From assembly GCF_030817215.1 (NCBI RefSeq), contig NZ_JAUSZA010000001.1:4190501-4254500 (forward strand): DNA of 64,000 bases, read 5' to 3'. A program made the position numbers and the translations under genes. The notes beneath the pieces are model-generated. The model was not told where the DNA came from. It was given only the letters and a program-made list of their open reading frames with translations, and ran no database searches. Shown here piece by piece: positions 36,002 to 44,430 of the stretch. Positions within the stretch are counted from its first letter, which is position 1, and every line of letters begins with the position of its first letter. The DNA is from Paenibacillus sp. V4I3 (GTDB taxonomy: Bacteria; Bacillota; Bacilli; Paenibacillales; NBRC-103111).

Positions 36002-37363
36002 ATGAGAAAAATGAAAACGGCTTTGTCCATGTTAACGGTTTGTCTGGCAGCTAGTTCATTTACAGGATGCAGTAGTAACAGTGGCACTATAGGAACACCA
36101 GAAGCAAGCAAATCAGCAGCAGCGACGAACACGCCAATTAGCACAGCAGCTCCGACGAAAGATCCTGTCACTCTTACGTTTGTAATTCCCAATACAGTGG
36201 ATGCTGTTCCTTTTAACAAAATATTCGAAGCTTATCAAAAGCAAACTGGCAATAAGGTCGAATTACAAGCTTTACCTGGTGGGGACTTCGATAATATGAT
36301 GAAAACGCGGTTTTCAACAGGCGATTTCCCTGATTTATTTTTGATGCAGCCAGGTACGAAGCAGAACGTCAAATTAAGGGCCGAGGAAACGCTTCATGAA
36401 TGGAGTGCAGATACAACTGTATGGGATCGAATCATTCCATCGATGAAAGAATTCCAAACAACGCCGGACAAAAAGATATATGGGGTTCCATTCGGGGCTA
36501 CGGGGATGATGGGGGTTTATTACAACAAAGATGTATTTGGTAAGGTTGGCGTTCAGCCGCCTAAAAACTATGCAGATTTAATTGAGACAGCCAAGAAGAT
36601 AAAAGCTACAGGCGTGACACCTTTCTATGAAGGAGTGAAGGATGGATGGCCGGCGCAAATCTTTTATTTGACAGGTTGGGTATCGGGCGTAGATCCGGCT
36701 ATTGGCGATGAAGGCGTTCAGAAACTGGAAAAAAATCAACTCGGTCTTGCGGATATTCCGCAGGTGAAAGATTTATTTGCAAAGCAGAAAGAATTGAAAG
36801 ATCTCGGCTTATATCAAGATAATTTGATGGCGGGAACGTATGACGAAATGCAAAGCAAGATAGGTGATGGTAAAGTAGCCATGGTGTTTATGCTCGATGG
36901 TATTATTCCACAACTGGAGAAAAAATTCAGCAAAGATTTTGTGAAAGATCACATGGGGTTCTTTCCATTCCCTTCGGCGAATGATGCAGGTACAGCATTG
37001 ATCACGCCTCCGAACCAATTAATGGTGCCTGAGAAAGCGAAACATTCGAAAGAGGCTGTCGATTTGATCAAGTTCATGGTTACTCCGGATATGGTCAATT
37101 TGTACTACCAAATAGCGCCTGGTATTCCGATCTTTAAAGATGCTAAAAGTGAATTGTATCCTGTGCAACAAACGGTAAAAGGCTTAATTGATACTGGAAA
37201 AGCAAAAATCAACGTCCAAAACCGTCTAACGCCAACATTTGCTGATTTCCAAAAAACGCTGCAAAACTTCTTCATTAATGGCAATGTAGATGCGGCAGTA
37301 AAGGAATTCGATGCCAATTATAAAAAAGACGGTAAGTCCAAACGTTTAGCAGGATTCGAATAA
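36002..37363 (+). CDS. Extracellular solute-binding lipoprotein (CUT1, MalE-like)
   Basis: A 453-aa sugar receptor. Signal peptide MRKMKTALSMLTVCLAASS with lipobox FTGC, Cys about residue 23. The N-lobe phrase NKIFEAYQKQTGNKVELQALPGGDFDNMMKTRF and the hinge region VPFGATGMMGVYYNKDVFGKVG are typical of family-1 solute-binding proteins. It belongs to a different subgroup from the receptor at 27808, so the two importers are not recent duplicates. AAAGGAGGG precedes ATG. Expression is probably set by the cre-like site and the flanking YesM/YesN pair. Confidence 0.92.
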   Translation: MRKMKTALSMLTVCLAASSFTGCSSNSGTIGTPEASKSAAATNTPISTAAPTKDPVTLTFVIPNTVDAVPFNKIFEAYQKQTGNKVELQALPGGDFDNMMKTRFSTGDFPDLFLMQPGTKQNVKLRAEETLHEWSADTTVWDRIIPSMKEFQTTPDKKIYGVPFGATGMMGVYYNKDVFGKVGVQPPKNYADLIETAKKIKATGVTPFYEGVKDGWPAQIFYLTGWVSGVDPAIGDEGVQKLEKNQLGLADIPQVKDLFAKQKELKDLGLYQDNLMAGTYDEMQSKIGDGKVAMVFMLDGIIPQLEKKFSKDFVKDHMGFFPFPSANDAGTALITPPNQLMVPEKAKHSKEAVDLIKFMVTPDMVNLYYQIAPGIPIFKDAKSELYPVQQTVKGLIDTGKAKINVQNRLTPTFADFQKTLQNFFINGNVDAAVKEFDANYKKDGKSKRLAGFE

Positions 37364-37388
37364 CGCCAATTTTAAGGAGGGGGAGGCA

Positions 37389-38258
37389 TTGGGGAAAAGC
37401 AAGTATCCACTCTATTTTTCATTTCCTGCTCTGGCTGTTTTTCTGGTGTTTTTTATAACTCCAACCCTCATTGGGTTTTATTACAGCTTCACCGATTGGA
37501 ACATCAATGCCAAGGATATTCGGTTTATAGGCTTTCAAAACTATGCGGCGATCTTTCAAGAGCCGAGACTTACAACCGCTTTGTTCAATACGTTAATCTT
37601 TGCGGCTGCTGTAACGGTACTGCAGAACGTATGTGGTCTTGGCTTAGCGCTCATTCTCAATGAAGCTCTTGTGCTGCGCAATGTGCTGCGGATGATATTT
37701 TTCCTTCCTTATGTGATAGCTCCGATCATCATTGGTTATATTTTTCGTGCTATTTATCATCCTGAGCATGGGATTGTGAATCAGATTCTTGAGCAGGTTG
37801 GGCTTGCCGCACTTGCGCATGATTGGCTGAACGATCCGAAGTATGCGCTGTTTTCCATTATTGTGACGGATATATGGCGTGTAGCTGGATTTTCTATGGT
37901 CGTCTATTTGGCGGGACTTCAGTTCATTCCGAAAGATTTAACGGAAAGCGCTTCGATGGATGGAGCGCAATACTGGAGTCGGTTCCGACATATTATTTTC
38001 CCGCTGCTGGCACCAGCTTTTACCGTTAATGTATTACTTTCCATGATTGGTTCTATGAAAGTGTTTGAAATGGTTATGGTACTTACAGAAGGTGGACCGG
38101 GATATACGACAGAAGTGTTTTACACTTATATTCGCAGTATGTTCAGTTCAGGAGAGTTCGGTTATGCGACAACGGTTAACGTCGTGTTGTTCATCTTAGT
38201 TACTTGTATCGGTGTGCCGGTACTGATGAAGATGAAGAAACGGGAGGTGGAGATGTGA
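37389..38258 (+). CDS. CUT1 sugar ABC transporter permease (MalF/UgpA-like)
   Basis: A 289-aa permease with six membrane helices, opening FSFPALAVFLVFFITPTLIGFYYSFTDWN. The EAA loop is ESASMDGAQYWSRFRHIIFPLL. The C-terminal half contains VFEMVMVLTEGGPGYTTEVFYTYI, very typical of UgpA-like subunits. TTG start with GGAGGGGGAGG upstream. Its stop overlaps the start of the next permease by four bases (GTGA). Confidence 0.92.
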   Translation: MGKSKYPLYFSFPALAVFLVFFITPTLIGFYYSFTDWNINAKDIRFIGFQNYAAIFQEPRLTTALFNTLIFAAAVTVLQNVCGLGLALILNEALVLRNVLRMIFFLPYVIAPIIIGYIFRAIYHPEHGIVNQILEQVGLAALAHDWLNDPKYALFSIIVTDIWRVAGFSMVVYLAGLQFIPKDLTESASMDGAQYWSRFRHIIFPLLAPAFTVNVLLSMIGSMKVFEMVMVLTEGGPGYTTEVFYTYIRSMFSSGEFGYATTVNVVLFILVTCIGVPVLMKMKKREVEM

Positions 38259-39076
38259 GACAACGGCGCAACATGCTTATTGAGCTCGAATTGGTGGCTA
38301 TCTGTTTGGCACTGATGATCCTCATCCCCTTTCTGATGATCCTCGTCAACTCGTTCAAAGATATCCGCGAATCAGCGCTGTTTGGTTTATCCCTCCCACG
38401 AGAGTGGCACTTCAGCAATTATAAGGAAATCTTTGTTCAGGCGCATATTGTACGCGGGTTCATGAACAGCTTCCTGATTTCGGGCTGCGTGGTGCTTTCA
38501 GTTAATGTGTTTGCATCTATGGCTGCTTTCATTATTCAACGAAGAGACGACCGTTTTTTGCGTACGGCGTACTATTTATTCATCATGGGCCTAATCGTGC
38601 CTGTTTCCATCGTACCGACCATCAAGCTAATGGGTGATTTGCACATTCGAGGAACGTACTTCAGCCTAATCATGTACTACACGGCCGTATTGCTCCCCTT
38701 TGCAGTATTTCTGCTAGTAGGATTCATGAAGTCAATCCCACGAGAGCTGGACGAAGCGGCGCTTCTGGAGGGCTGCGGTTATTTCCGATTGTATGTTCAA
38801 ATCATTCTTCCGCTCATTATTACTGTGCTTGTAACGGTCGCGATCGTTGTCATGGTATCGGTTTGGAACGATTTTTTCGGCCCTTTCTATTTGATGACAG
38901 ACAGCACGAAGTGGACGATTGTGCTCCAAATTTTTAATTTTGTTACGATGTACAGCACGAATTGGGGCGTTGTGTTCGCTTTTATGGTCGTCGTCGTAGC
39001 TCCGATATTACTTATTTATTTGTTTCTGCAAAGGTACATTATTGATGGTTTGACTGCTGGTTCTCTGAAGGGATAA
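38255..39076 (+). CDS. CUT1 sugar ABC transporter permease (MalG/UgpE-like)
   Basis: A 273-aa partner permease. Helices are seen from ELVAICLALMILIPFLMILVNS onward, with PREWHFSNYKEIF after the first and the EAA loop EAALLEGCGYFRLYVQIILPLI. It ends FLQRYIIDGLTAGSLKG. The GTG start at 38255 overlaps the previous stop and has GGGAGGTGG upstream; the frame open from 38204 is within the other permease. As with the first importer, no ATPase gene is nearby. Confidence 0.92.
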   Translation: MRQRRNMLIELELVAICLALMILIPFLMILVNSFKDIRESALFGLSLPREWHFSNYKEIFVQAHIVRGFMNSFLISGCVVLSVNVFASMAAFIIQRRDDRFLRTAYYLFIMGLIVPVSIVPTIKLMGDLHIRGTYFSLIMYYTAVLLPFAVFLLVGFMKSIPRELDEAALLEGCGYFRLYVQIILPLIITVLVTVAIVVMVSVWNDFFGPFYLMTDSTKWTIVLQIFNFVTMYSTNWGVVFAFMVVVVAPILLIYLFLQRYIIDGLTAGSLKG

Positions 39077-39112
39077 CAATAGGTGTAATCAAGTATCGGG
39101 AGGGTTTGGTCC

Positions 39113-40702
39113 ATGCGAAAGGTAGTCATTGTCGACGATGAAATATGGATCCGCAGAGGACTTATTCAATCTATACCCTGGGATCGTTTCGGTCTCAGGC
39201 TTGTTGGAGAGGCAGGAGACGGGGAAGAGGCGCACACGATCGCGCTTGCCGAGAAACCGGATCTTCTTTTTCTGGATATGCGAATGCCTGGACTGGACGG
39301 CAAACAACTGCTCGGAATGCTGCATCGTGATTTACCGGATTTATTAACGATCGTCGTAAGCGGGTATTCCGACTTTGAATATACGAAAGAAGCTATCCGA
39401 CAGAAAGCATTTGATTATTTATTGAAACCAGTTAAAAAAGATGAGCTAGTCTCTGTGCTGGAGAGGGCAGTAGCAAAGATGAAACAGCAGGAAAAAAAGA
39501 AGAGCACATGGCAGTTTGACAGTAAGGAAGACTGGCTTCAACGAGTTTTGTACCATGCGGTCACAGATGTAGAAGCTCATGAGAATGAGGAAGAAATTCC
39601 TCTTCCTGAAGGTTGGTCTTGCGGCGAAACCTATGTGATGGTCGGGCAGCGCGATACATTTCGAGATGGATGCGAGTCAAACAAACTTGTTGGGCAACTG
39701 CGGGAACTGTTAAACCGGAACAAACCATTCTTGTTCGGGGGAGAATGGAACTTCGTCGTAACAACCTCACCGGAAGCAAATTGGGAATTCGTTATCACTA
39801 TCGTCGGTGAGCGACTGCAGTTAGAGGAAATGAATAAACTATGTCAGCTCGTCCAAAGGTTGCTCAAACAATTGGAAATGGGCAGCTACAGCTTGGGCAT
39901 CGGCTTGAAAAAAAAGGATGCCCACTATTTACGGCGTGCTTATCTGGAGGCCGGGCAAGCACTGAAAAAGAAAAGGCTGGGTGTGTCAGGTACCGTCCTT
40001 TGGGCTGATAATGACATGAGTAAGCAACGGGTTAATTATCCTCAGGAGAAGGAAAATGCTTTTCTCCGTTCCCTTCAAATGGGCAATAAGGAAGGGGCTC
40101 AGCAAGAATCAGACATGCTGTTTGCCGCAATTAGTGAGGATTCAATGACTGTAGATCATTTGCAGAGGAGCGCCTTTTTGCTCGTCCACTCTATCGAGAA
40201 ACAGCTTCGAGGAACGGAAAATCGGCTAGAGGAAGTATGCGGTAAAAATCCGCAAATGTATACAGAGATGATCCAGCACCGGAACGATGCGGCATCCGTA
40301 AAACGGATTTTCGATGAAGAGATCATTCCCTCTGTGCTCGCGTACTACAAACGTTCGCGTGAAAAGCAGGGCAAGAAGATTGTCCGTATGATTCAGAATA
40401 TGATAGAAAATAACTATGATCAGCCGCTTTCCCTTCATCAGATTGCTGAAAGTCATTACATGAACACGGATTATGTAAGCCGTTTATTTAAAAAAACGAC
40501 AGGTCACAATTTTGTTGATTATATGACGGATTTCCGGATTAATAAATCGAAAGAACTGATGAAATTGTCTACCTATAAAAATTACGAGATTGCGCAAATG
40601 GTTGGCTACGAGGACTACCGATATTTTAGTCAAATCTTTAAGAAAAAAACAGGCATGACCATTGGTAAATATCGGATAGCCGCCGAAACTGCTAATCATT
40701 GA
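39113..40702 (+). CDS. Response regulator, YesN-like (REC plus AraC HTH)
   Basis: A 529-aa regulator. The receiver domain (1-120) shows VVIVDDEIWIRRGL, phosphoacceptor Asp in LLFLDMRMPGLDG, VSGYSDFEY and LLKPVKKDEL. A long linker region without clear family follows. The C-terminal AraC-type HTHs are LSLHQIAESHYMNTDYVSRLFKK and EIAQMVGYEDYRYFSQIFKKKTGMTIGKYR. It pairs with the kinase at 34052 and probably activates the operon it lies in, sensing an extracellular glycan fragment. Confidence 0.93.
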   Translation: MRKVVIVDDEIWIRRGLIQSIPWDRFGLRLVGEAGDGEEAHTIALAEKPDLLFLDMRMPGLDGKQLLGMLHRDLPDLLTIVVSGYSDFEYTKEAIRQKAFDYLLKPVKKDELVSVLERAVAKMKQQEKKKSTWQFDSKEDWLQRVLYHAVTDVEAHENEEEIPLPEGWSCGETYVMVGQRDTFRDGCESNKLVGQLRELLNRNKPFLFGGEWNFVVTTSPEANWEFVITIVGERLQLEEMNKLCQLVQRLLKQLEMGSYSLGIGLKKKDAHYLRRAYLEAGQALKKKRLGVSGTVLWADNDMSKQRVNYPQEKENAFLRSLQMGNKEGAQQESDMLFAAISEDSMTVDHLQRSAFLLVHSIEKQLRGTENRLEEVCGKNPQMYTEMIQHRNDAASVKRIFDEEIIPSVLAYYKRSREKQGKKIVRMIQNMIENNYDQPLSLHQIAESHYMNTDYVSRLFKKTTGHNFVDYMTDFRINKSKELMKLSTYKNYEIAQMVGYEDYRYFSQIFKKKTGMTIGKYRIAAETANH

Positions 40703-40722
40703 TGACTAAGGAGTGAATGTAG

Positions 40723-42447
40723 ATGGTAAGACGACTTATTCCCGATACTCTGATGCTGGAAGAACGAGCAGGACATGCTATTAATGCCATGGTGGGGATG
40801 GCTGACAAGGATCACAATTATATTCCGTTCTTTAATGCGGATCTGTTACACAAGCCTGCTTTTATGACACATGGTGATTGGGATTACGGCTCTTCGCATG
40901 GCAGGATGATTGATGGCTTGATTCTTGCAAGGCATATGTCGGGGGAAACATTCGGTAAGGATGTAGAGGAGCATTACCGTGCTAACTTGCTCTCCTTCTT
41001 TAAAGAGGATGGCATGAGCTACCGCCAAAGCAATCCCACCCGTAATTGGGAGCCAAACGCTAATCTGATCGATCAACGTGCCGTTATTTTATCTTTGACG
41101 ACATGGTTTATGGAAACAGGTGACCCGAAAGTAAAGGAAGCAGCAGACCGTCATGTGGCAGCGCTGAAAAGAATTGCTATCAAAGAGCGCGATGTTTGGT
41201 ACTATCCGGCATCCGAATACAAAGAAACAGGTTGGCCTTCCGCTAATGGCGTGCAGCTGAGGCTCGCTCCAGATCCGGCTGCGTTCTGTGGCCGATTGGT
41301 CATGCCGCTCTTGAAATATCACGAATTGACAGGGAATCAGGATGCTTATGATTTGTGTCAGTTTTTCACGGCTCTGATCATAGAGCGCAGCGGCGTCTTT
41401 CATCCGGATGGCAGCTTTAACGATTCGTTGGCTTACCGCAGCGGTCATTTCCATACGCGTCTGGGCACACTCGATGCAATTGCCCGATTCGGTACCTTCA
41501 CGGGCGATGCGGCGATGATCAGTTGGGTGAAGAAGTGCTACGATTGGGCGCTAACCAAATGCACGGCGTTTGGCTGGACGCCTGGAGATTTGCATGAACA
41601 AGCTTATGAGCATGAAACTTGCTCCCTTGTGGATTTGATTGCGACAGGAATAACCCTGGCTAAGAGCGGTTACGTGGAGTACTGGGGAACGGTAGAGCGC
41701 TTCCTGCGCAACCATTTGACGGAATCACAGCTTCTGGATTTGGATTGGGTTGAACAGACAGATGATAAATCGAATGACATTCCAGCTAACAAGTCATTTT
41801 ACAAAGTGGCCGAGCGTACACGGGGATCTTTTGCCGGCTATTCAGCTCCTAACGATTTCATAAGCGATGTAAATGAAGGCCGGGGACATACGAGCGATTT
41901 GCAATTATGCTGTCTCGGTTCAGGCACGCGCGGACTGTTCATGGGCTGGAGTAACAGCATCACCGAGAAAAATGGGGCAATCAGCATCAACTTCCTCCTG
42001 AACCGAGGCTCCAAATGGCTTGATGTGAGCAGTTATTTGCCGCATGAAGGCAAAGTCATTATTGATGTTCATATGGATGTGCCACGACTTCAAATTCGGA
42101 TTCCGGAATGGGCCGGTTTTACGAAAATCCGCTTTACTCGCGAGGTTCATGGTCAGGTTACGGAAGGAAAAGGTAGCGAGGAGAGCAGATGGGTCAATAA
42201 GCATTTCCTACTGCTAGGTCCAGCAACTGCCGGGGAAAAAATTACGGTAACTTTCCCTCTCAGCTTCCGCAAAACATTGGAAAACGCCGTGGGTCAGACG
42301 TTCGAAGCGGAATGGCGCGGTGATGATGTCGTGAATATTACGCCAAAAGGCGAGAAGAAGCCGCTCTACAGTGGTCGTAAAGTATACAATGAGGCACCGA
42401 TGCGTGAAGGCGATTACCGCAGGTTGGAGAAAGAATTTGTGTGGTAG
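40723..42447 (+). CDS. GH127/DUF1680-like (alpha/alpha)6-barrel protein
   Basis: A 574-aa cytoplasmic protein. The N-terminal two thirds are helical repeats with conserved aromatic pockets (HGDWDYGSSHGRMIDGLILARHM, RNWEPNANLIDQRAVI, EYWGTVERFLRNHL). A beta-sandwich follows, with LQLCCLGSGTRGLF, then IRIPEWAGF. The order helix barrel, CC-containing strand, then RIPEW-type strand matches DUF1680/GH127 beta-L-arabinofuranosidases, but the match is distant and the zinc-Cys set of GH127 is not fully apparent. It sits between the regulator and the acid-sugar genes, in the same operon. Function is open. Confidence 0.6.
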   Translation: MVRRLIPDTLMLEERAGHAINAMVGMADKDHNYIPFFNADLLHKPAFMTHGDWDYGSSHGRMIDGLILARHMSGETFGKDVEEHYRANLLSFFKEDGMSYRQSNPTRNWEPNANLIDQRAVILSLTTWFMETGDPKVKEAADRHVAALKRIAIKERDVWYYPASEYKETGWPSANGVQLRLAPDPAAFCGRLVMPLLKYHELTGNQDAYDLCQFFTALIIERSGVFHPDGSFNDSLAYRSGHFHTRLGTLDAIARFGTFTGDAAMISWVKKCYDWALTKCTAFGWTPGDLHEQAYEHETCSLVDLIATGITLAKSGYVEYWGTVERFLRNHLTESQLLDLDWVEQTDDKSNDIPANKSFYKVAERTRGSFAGYSAPNDFISDVNEGRGHTSDLQLCCLGSGTRGLFMGWSNSITEKNGAISINFLLNRGSKWLDVSSYLPHEGKVIIDVHMDVPRLQIRIPEWAGFTKIRFTREVHGQVTEGKGSEESRWVNKHFLLLGPATAGEKITVTFPLSFRKTLENAVGQTFEAEWRGDDVVNITPKGEKKPLYSGRKVYNEAPMREGDYRRLEKEFVW

Positions 42448-42474
42448 AGGTTGTATTTTAGAGGAGGAAGAATG

Positions 42475-43131
42475 ATGAAGACTGTTGTAGCTGTCTATAC
42501 CGGCCAAGGTTTGGCCGACCCGCTCAAAGCGGTGTTTAAGGAACTGCTCCCGGATTGCAGGCTTGTGAACATTATCGATGATAGCCTGATTGGCGATGTG
42601 GTGCAAGCAGGGCATGTTCCGCCGGGAGTGGCACGAAGATTAATCCAGTATTTTCATCATGGAGAAGAAATTGGAGCCGATGTGATCCTGAATACATGCT
42701 CCTCCGTAGGCGAAGTTGTTGATGATGCGCGCCGACTCATCGGTGTACCCATTGTGAAAATTGATGAATCCATGGCAGCAGCGGCTGTTAGCTATGATCG
42801 TATCGCAGTGCTGGCGACTCTGCCATCAACATTGGAACCTACGATGCGGCTCATACAGAAGCAAGCAGAGGCAGCTGACCGACAAGTGACGCTCGTCAAT
42901 GGACTTGCTGAAGGCGCATTTGATGCGCTTGTTGGCGGTAAACCTGAGGAACACGACCGCATTTTGTTGGAGACGGCAAAGCGGATTGCAGATGCGGCTG
43001 ACGTGCTTGTACTAGCACAGGGTTCGATGGCACGCATGGAACAGAAACTCAAAGAATTAACCGGTAAACCGGTGCTCTCTTCTCCTCGAATGGGCGTTGA
43101 AGCAGTTAAAGCTTTGCTGGAAAAAGCATAA
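42475..43131 (+). CDS. Aspartate/glutamate racemase-superfamily protein with one catalytic cysteine
   Basis: A 218-aa protein with the two-domain racemase fold. The first active-site Cys is present in ILNTCSSVGEV (Cys75). The second, which true racemases place in a VLACT/AQCS-type turn, is Gly183 in VLVLAQGSMARM. A two-base racemisation is therefore unlikely; relatives with one Cys are decarboxylases, isomerases or of unknown role. Two adjacent ATGs (42472, 42475) follow GAGGAGG; the second has better spacing. It is immediately upstream of the RuBisCO-like gene, suggesting a step in the same acid-sugar route. Confidence 0.75.
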   Translation: MKTVVAVYTGQGLADPLKAVFKELLPDCRLVNIIDDSLIGDVVQAGHVPPGVARRLIQYFHHGEEIGADVILNTCSSVGEVVDDARRLIGVPIVKIDESMAAAAVSYDRIAVLATLPSTLEPTMRLIQKQAEAADRQVTLVNGLAEGAFDALVGGKPEEHDRILLETAKRIADAADVLVLAQGSMARMEQKLKELTGKPVLSSPRMGVEAVKALLEKA

Positions 43132-43163
43132 CAGTAGCAAGCATAGCAGAGGGGAGAGGCAGG

Positions 43164-44423
43164 ATGAATCAAGAACGTGTTAGGGCTACCTATCTGGTAG
43201 AAACGCCATATTCTTTAGAACGTGCAGCAGCGACGATTGCTGGGGAACAATCAACGGGTACCTTTACATCTGTCCCAGGGGAAACGGATGAATTAAAAGC
43301 GAAGTACGGCGTAATTGTTGAACATATAGAACAGCTTGCAGAAGTAGATATACCTTCCTTACCGGGAGCGAAGCCGCCCGCTGGGCATGACGGCAAGTAC
43401 CGTCAAGGGCGCGTAACGGTCTCATTTCCGCTGCATAATTTTGGCCCTTCGATTCCTAACTTGCTTGCAGCGGTAGCCGGAAATCTGTATGAACTCCAGG
43501 AACTCTCAGGACTACGTCTATTGGATCTGGATTTACCGCAATCGTTTACGACCCGCTATCCTGGACCGAAGTTTGGCATTGCAGGCACTAGAAAGCTGAC
43601 TGGGGTGTATGATCGACCCATTCTAGGCACAATTATTAAGCCAAGTATAGGGTTATCTACGGAACAATTGTCAGAACTCGTAAAGAAGCTTGCTCTAGCA
43701 GGGATGGATTTTATCAAAGATGACGAGTTGAATGCAAATCCTCCGTGTGCTCCCTTGGAGCAAAAAGTAAAAGCGGTTATGGAAGCCGTCGAACGAGCTG
43801 CGGACGCTACCGGTAAGAAGATGATGTATGCTTTTAATATTACAGGTGACATTGACGAGCTTCGCCGAAATCATGATCTCGTCGTGAAATCAGGAGGCAC
43901 ATGCGTTATGGTCAGCATATTGAGTGTGGGACTGAGCGGCCTTGCTTACTTGAACCAGTACAGTGAAGTGCCGATTCATGGTCATCGTAATCAATGGGGG
44001 ATGCTGACAAGGAGCCCCCTGCTCGGCATAGAATTTACCGCATATCAAAAATTATGCCGTCTGGCAGGTGCCGACCATCTTCATGTCAATGGCTTTAACA
44101 GCAAATTCTATGAAAGCAACGAATCCGTATTGCGTTCTATTCAAGCTTGCACATCGCCGTTATTAGGCGGGTATCATTCGATGCCTGTCATTTCGTCTAT
44201 GCAGTGGGCGGGGACAGCTCCAGTCACCTATGAGGCTACACGTTCCGTTGATGTGATGCACTTGGCCGGTGGCGGCATGCTCGCACATCCAGATGGTCCA
44301 GCAGCAGGATTTGAGAGCATGAAGCTCGGCTGGGAGGCCGCTGTACAAGGATTTTCTCTTGACAGCTATGCTAAGCAGCACCCGCCGCTTCAACGTGCGA
44401 TAGAGAAATACGGGAGAGGTTGA
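43164..44423 (+). CDS. RuBisCO-like protein (form IV), probable acid-sugar phosphate enzyme
   Basis: A 419-aa homologue of the RuBisCO large subunit. The carbamylated-lysine/metal motif is intact, GMDFIKDDELNAN (Lys185, Asp187, Glu188), and Lys159 in GTIIKPSIGLS corresponds to RuBisCO Lys175. The next catalytic lysine (Lys177 in spinach numbering) is Ser161, so CO2 fixation is excluded in practice. Loop-6-like NGFNSKFYES keeps a Lys (314), and the phosphate loop LAGGGMLAHPDGPAAG is recognisable. Adjacency to a DUF1537 kinase is a known signature of 3-oxo-isoapionate-4-phosphate enzymes (OiaX/OiaT) of D-apiose catabolism. That role is inferred; MtnW-type methionine salvage is less likely here. 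Confidence 0.85.
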   Translation: MNQERVRATYLVETPYSLERAAATIAGEQSTGTFTSVPGETDELKAKYGVIVEHIEQLAEVDIPSLPGAKPPAGHDGKYRQGRVTVSFPLHNFGPSIPNLLAAVAGNLYELQELSGLRLLDLDLPQSFTTRYPGPKFGIAGTRKLTGVYDRPILGTIIKPSIGLSTEQLSELVKKLALAGMDFIKDDELNANPPCAPLEQKVKAVMEAVERAADATGKKMMYAFNITGDIDELRRNHDLVVKSGGTCVMVSILSVGLSGLAYLNQYSEVPIHGHRNQWGMLTRSPLLGIEFTAYQKLCRLAGADHLHVNGFNSKFYESNESVLRSIQACTSPLLGGYHSMPVISSMQWAGTAPVTYEATRSVDVMHLAGGGMLAHPDGPAAGFESMKLGWEAAVQGFSLDSYAKQHPPLQRAIEKYGRG

Positions 44424-44430
44424 AGCGCCT

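Noticed and set aside
43164-44423. True RuBisCO
   Set aside because: The Lys177-type catalytic residue is Ser and no phosphoribulokinase or small-subunit gene is near.
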